DNA of 5,512 nucleotides, from contig PEWW01000147.1 of assembly GCA_002779345.1 (NCBI GenBank), positions 1 to 5,512 of the forward strand, in the 5' to 3' direction. This DNA comes from Candidatus Omnitrophica bacterium CG07_land_8_20_14_0_80_50_8 (lineage in GTDB: Bacteria; Omnitrophota; Gorgyraeia; 2-02-FULL-51-18). This document shows positions 5,216 through 5,512 of this stretch, one piece after another; positions within the stretch are counted from its first letter, which is position 1, and every line of letters starts with the position of its first letter. Below the pieces are notes generated by a model that worked only from the letters and a program-made list of their open reading frames with translations, was not told the DNA's origin and did no database searches. The translations under genes were made by a program, and so were the position numbers.

Positions 5216-5512
5216 TCATGAGAAGATTTTACGTCTAAGCCGAGCGATGTGAATCTGAGACAGACGGTTTAAAAGCTTTTTTATCTTGCGGTAATTCAAA
5301 ACACCCTCTTTAGCCGCCTCTTCGGCTTCCTTGGGGATGTAAAACATTTTGAGCTTTCCCTTGGAAGATTGTGATAGATAAAGTGAACGGTGTTTATACC
5401 CCCTAAGGCAGCGGCAGTTCTTGCCTCCGCATACCCGGACCATGGTAACAAGAGACCCACGGATCAAAAGATCCGTCTTCTTGGGAAGCTTTTTATGGAG
5501 CTTCCCGAGGGC
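5216..5512 (-). CDS. DUF6788-like small cysteine-motif protein, 5' end outside window
   Basis: On the minus strand the frame is open from the window edge (5512) to the TGA at 5218-5216, giving 98 residues. A TTG at 5467 could be read as a start, but the preceding LGKLHKKLPKKTDL continues the protein naturally, so I treat it as 5'-partial. The sequence holds IRGSLVTMVRVCGGKNCRC, with a C-x4-C-x-C motif, then GYKHRSLYLSQ, MFYIPKEAEE, and a basic helical C-terminus with NYRKIKKLLNRL. This order (IRGSL, Cys cluster, G-x-KH, Y-hydrophobic-S, YIPK, NYR-x-hydrophobic-K) matches what I know as DUF6788. These are short proteins of about 100-140 residues, often found near transposons; the Cys/His cluster may bind zinc. 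The function is unknown. The gene converges on the hydrolase gene with a 36-base gap, in which I see only a weak GTCC/GGAC hairpin (5202-5215). Confidence 0.65.
   Translation of the reverse strand, partial: ALGKLHKKLPKKTDLLIRGSLVTMVRVCGGKNCRCLRGYKHRSLYLSQSSKGKLKMFYIPKEAEEAAKEGVLNYRKIKKLLNRLSQIHIARLRRKIFS

Overview
The window is ordinary bacterial DNA with short gaps and several 4-base ATGA start/stop overlaps. It carries no rRNA, tRNA or CRISPR array that I can see. No gene is taxonomically decisive. The small cysteine-motif membrane proteins and the GGGAC/GTCCC inverted repeats remind me of environmental, metagenome-derived lineages such as Omnitrophota. That is a weak impression, not an identification.

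Layout. (1) 2-340: the 3' end of a gene for a nucleotidyltransferase-fold protein of the GSU2403/NTP_transf_8 type. (2) 348-1084: two translationally coupled small genes. One encodes a protein with an N-terminal zinc-ribbon-like Cys/His motif and two membrane spans; the other is a 95-residue two-span membrane protein. Neither function is known. (3) 1085-1237: a non-coding block of nested inverted and direct repeats built on AGGGAC/GTCCC, possibly a REP- or MITE-like element. (4) 1317-2726: a stand-alone gene for an AlbA_2 (Schlafen-like) plus GHKL-type ATP-binding domain protein with its own strong Shine-Dalgarno sequence. (5) 2727-2909: a second structured gap with several palindromes. (6) 2910-2972: a 20-codon ORF matching the start of the zinc-ribbon gene at 348, probably a remnant. 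(7) 2962-5179: a tight three-gene operon encoding a DUF71/Dph6-type PP-loop ATPase, an NAD(P)H-hydrate epimerase without its usual fused dehydratase, and a membrane-anchored alpha/beta hydrolase. (8) 5216-5512, minus strand: a DUF6788-like small cysteine-motif protein whose 5' end lies outside the window, convergent with the operon.

How it fits together. The 2962-5179 operon looks like a housekeeping or metabolite-repair unit: both junctions are ATGA overlaps, so the three proteins are probably made together. The 348-2909 part looks accessory, with small membrane proteins, a single defence/regulator-type gene between two structured non-coding gaps, and a truncated second copy of the 348 gene head at the border with the operon. 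The parts that best merit a second look are the repeated gene head at 348 and 2910, the structured gaps either side of the AlbA_2 gene, and the DUF71-epimerase-hydrolase gene set.
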